DNA from: CAYSQW01 sp964433135
GTDB taxonomy: Bacteria > Acidobacteriota > Aminicenantia > Aminicenantales > Aminicenantaceae
Reading direction: 5' to 3'
DNA: 5,467 nt
Assembly (NCBI GenBank): GCA_964433135.1
Contig: CAYSQW010000087.1
Coordinates: 1 to 5,467 of the forward strand
Position numbers and translations under genes: made by a program. The notes beneath the pieces were generated by a model, which worked only from the letters and a program-made list of their open reading frames with translations, searched no databases and had not been told where the DNA came from. Positions 5,239-5,467 of the stretch are shown one piece after another (the first letter of the stretch is position 1; the number at the start of each line of letters is the position of its first letter).

Positions 5239-5467
5239 ATTCATAGGTGTGACAATCATAAGAACAAACGCTGTGAGTTGAGCTGCGGCTTTTTCATTTT
5301 GATCTTCTTTAAGTGCCGAGAGGGCGTTTTTAATAAGGCTTTTAGAATAGCGCATCCCTTTTTCCGCCGCTTCTTCAGGGGTGACAAATACATCCAGTTC
5401 TTCCGGTTTTTTGAACTTCACACCATTCGTCAGCATCCGGTAGGCAAAGGACATGTACTGTCTTGCC
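5233..5467 (-). CDS. Unrecognised protein, C-terminal part; 5' end beyond the window
   Basis: The frame is open from the right edge to a TGA at 5233-5235 and gives at least 77 residues. An ATG occurs at 5454, but no Shine-Dalgarno precedes it and the frame continues upstream (ARQY before that Met), so the true start probably lies outside. The visible part has a mixed, charged composition: KFKKPEELDVFVTPEEAAEKG, then an amphipathic helical stretch (about 35-60 counted from the ATG, KSLIKNALSALKEDQNEKAAAQ) and a short hydrophobic end, TAFVLMIVTPMNG. No transmembrane signal or catalytic motif is evident and I do not recognise the family. Its last codon and stop are in repeat copy 2, so the C-terminus may have been altered by the event that spread the repeat. 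Confidence 0.6.
   Translation of the reverse strand, partial: ARQYMSFAYRMLTNGVKFKKPEELDVFVTPEEAAEKGMRYSKSLIKNALSALKEDQNEKAAAQLTAFVLMIVTPMNG

Noticed and set aside
5087..5281. Plus-strand frame of 64 codons across repeat copy 2
   Set aside because: It runs through the repeat and into the antisense of the right-edge gene, and has no ribosome binding site or recognisable features.

Overview
The window is bacterial. It has compact gene spacing, clear Shine-Dalgarno sites, ATGA-type coupling and bacterial membrane-protein families. The glycosyltransferase gene is GC-rich with a strong third-position GC bias, while the gaps around the small genes on the right are AT-rich. Taxonomy cannot be fixed from this stretch. 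The gene set would fit an anaerobic Gram-negative lineage such as the Desulfobacterota, but that is a low-confidence guess.

Left part (about 1-2030, minus strand). A two-gene operon is read right to left. The first gene (1196-1888) encodes a 230-residue membrane protein ending in an RCK_C/TrkA_C ligand-binding domain. Its membrane part carries a motif resembling the M1-P-M2 pore unit of Trk/Ktr potassium transporters. The second gene (169-1179), 16 bases downstream, encodes a 336-residue DUF389/TIGR00341 membrane protein of unknown function. Both have good ribosome binding sites. A hairpin follows the operon, and the leftmost ~130 bases hold no gene I can support.

Middle part (about 2031-4300, plus strand). 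A 714-residue GT-C type membrane glycosyltransferase (2156-4300) is preceded by a protein-like reading frame. That frame ends in an ATGA overlap with the glycosyltransferase start but has no start codon of its own. It looks like the surviving 3' tail of an upstream partner gene, cut off where the divergent minus-strand operon and its AT-rich promoter region begin.

Right part (about 4301-5467, minus strand). Two small genes lie here: a 109-residue [2Fe-2S] protein with an unusual cysteine-rich tail (4565-4894), and the C-terminal part of an unrecognised protein (5233 to the right edge). The last codon and stop of each gene lie inside a copy of a 108-bp direct repeat (4463-4570 and 5131-5238; 103 of 108 bases identical, no gaps) that continues downstream of the gene. 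The layout is therefore gene plus 3' repeat, twice in tandem with a 668-bp period. It looks like a cassette-like or duplicated 3'-element arrangement and is the most unusual feature of the window. It lacks the integron attC consensus.

No RNA gene, CRISPR array, insertion sequence or complete known defence system could be supported.
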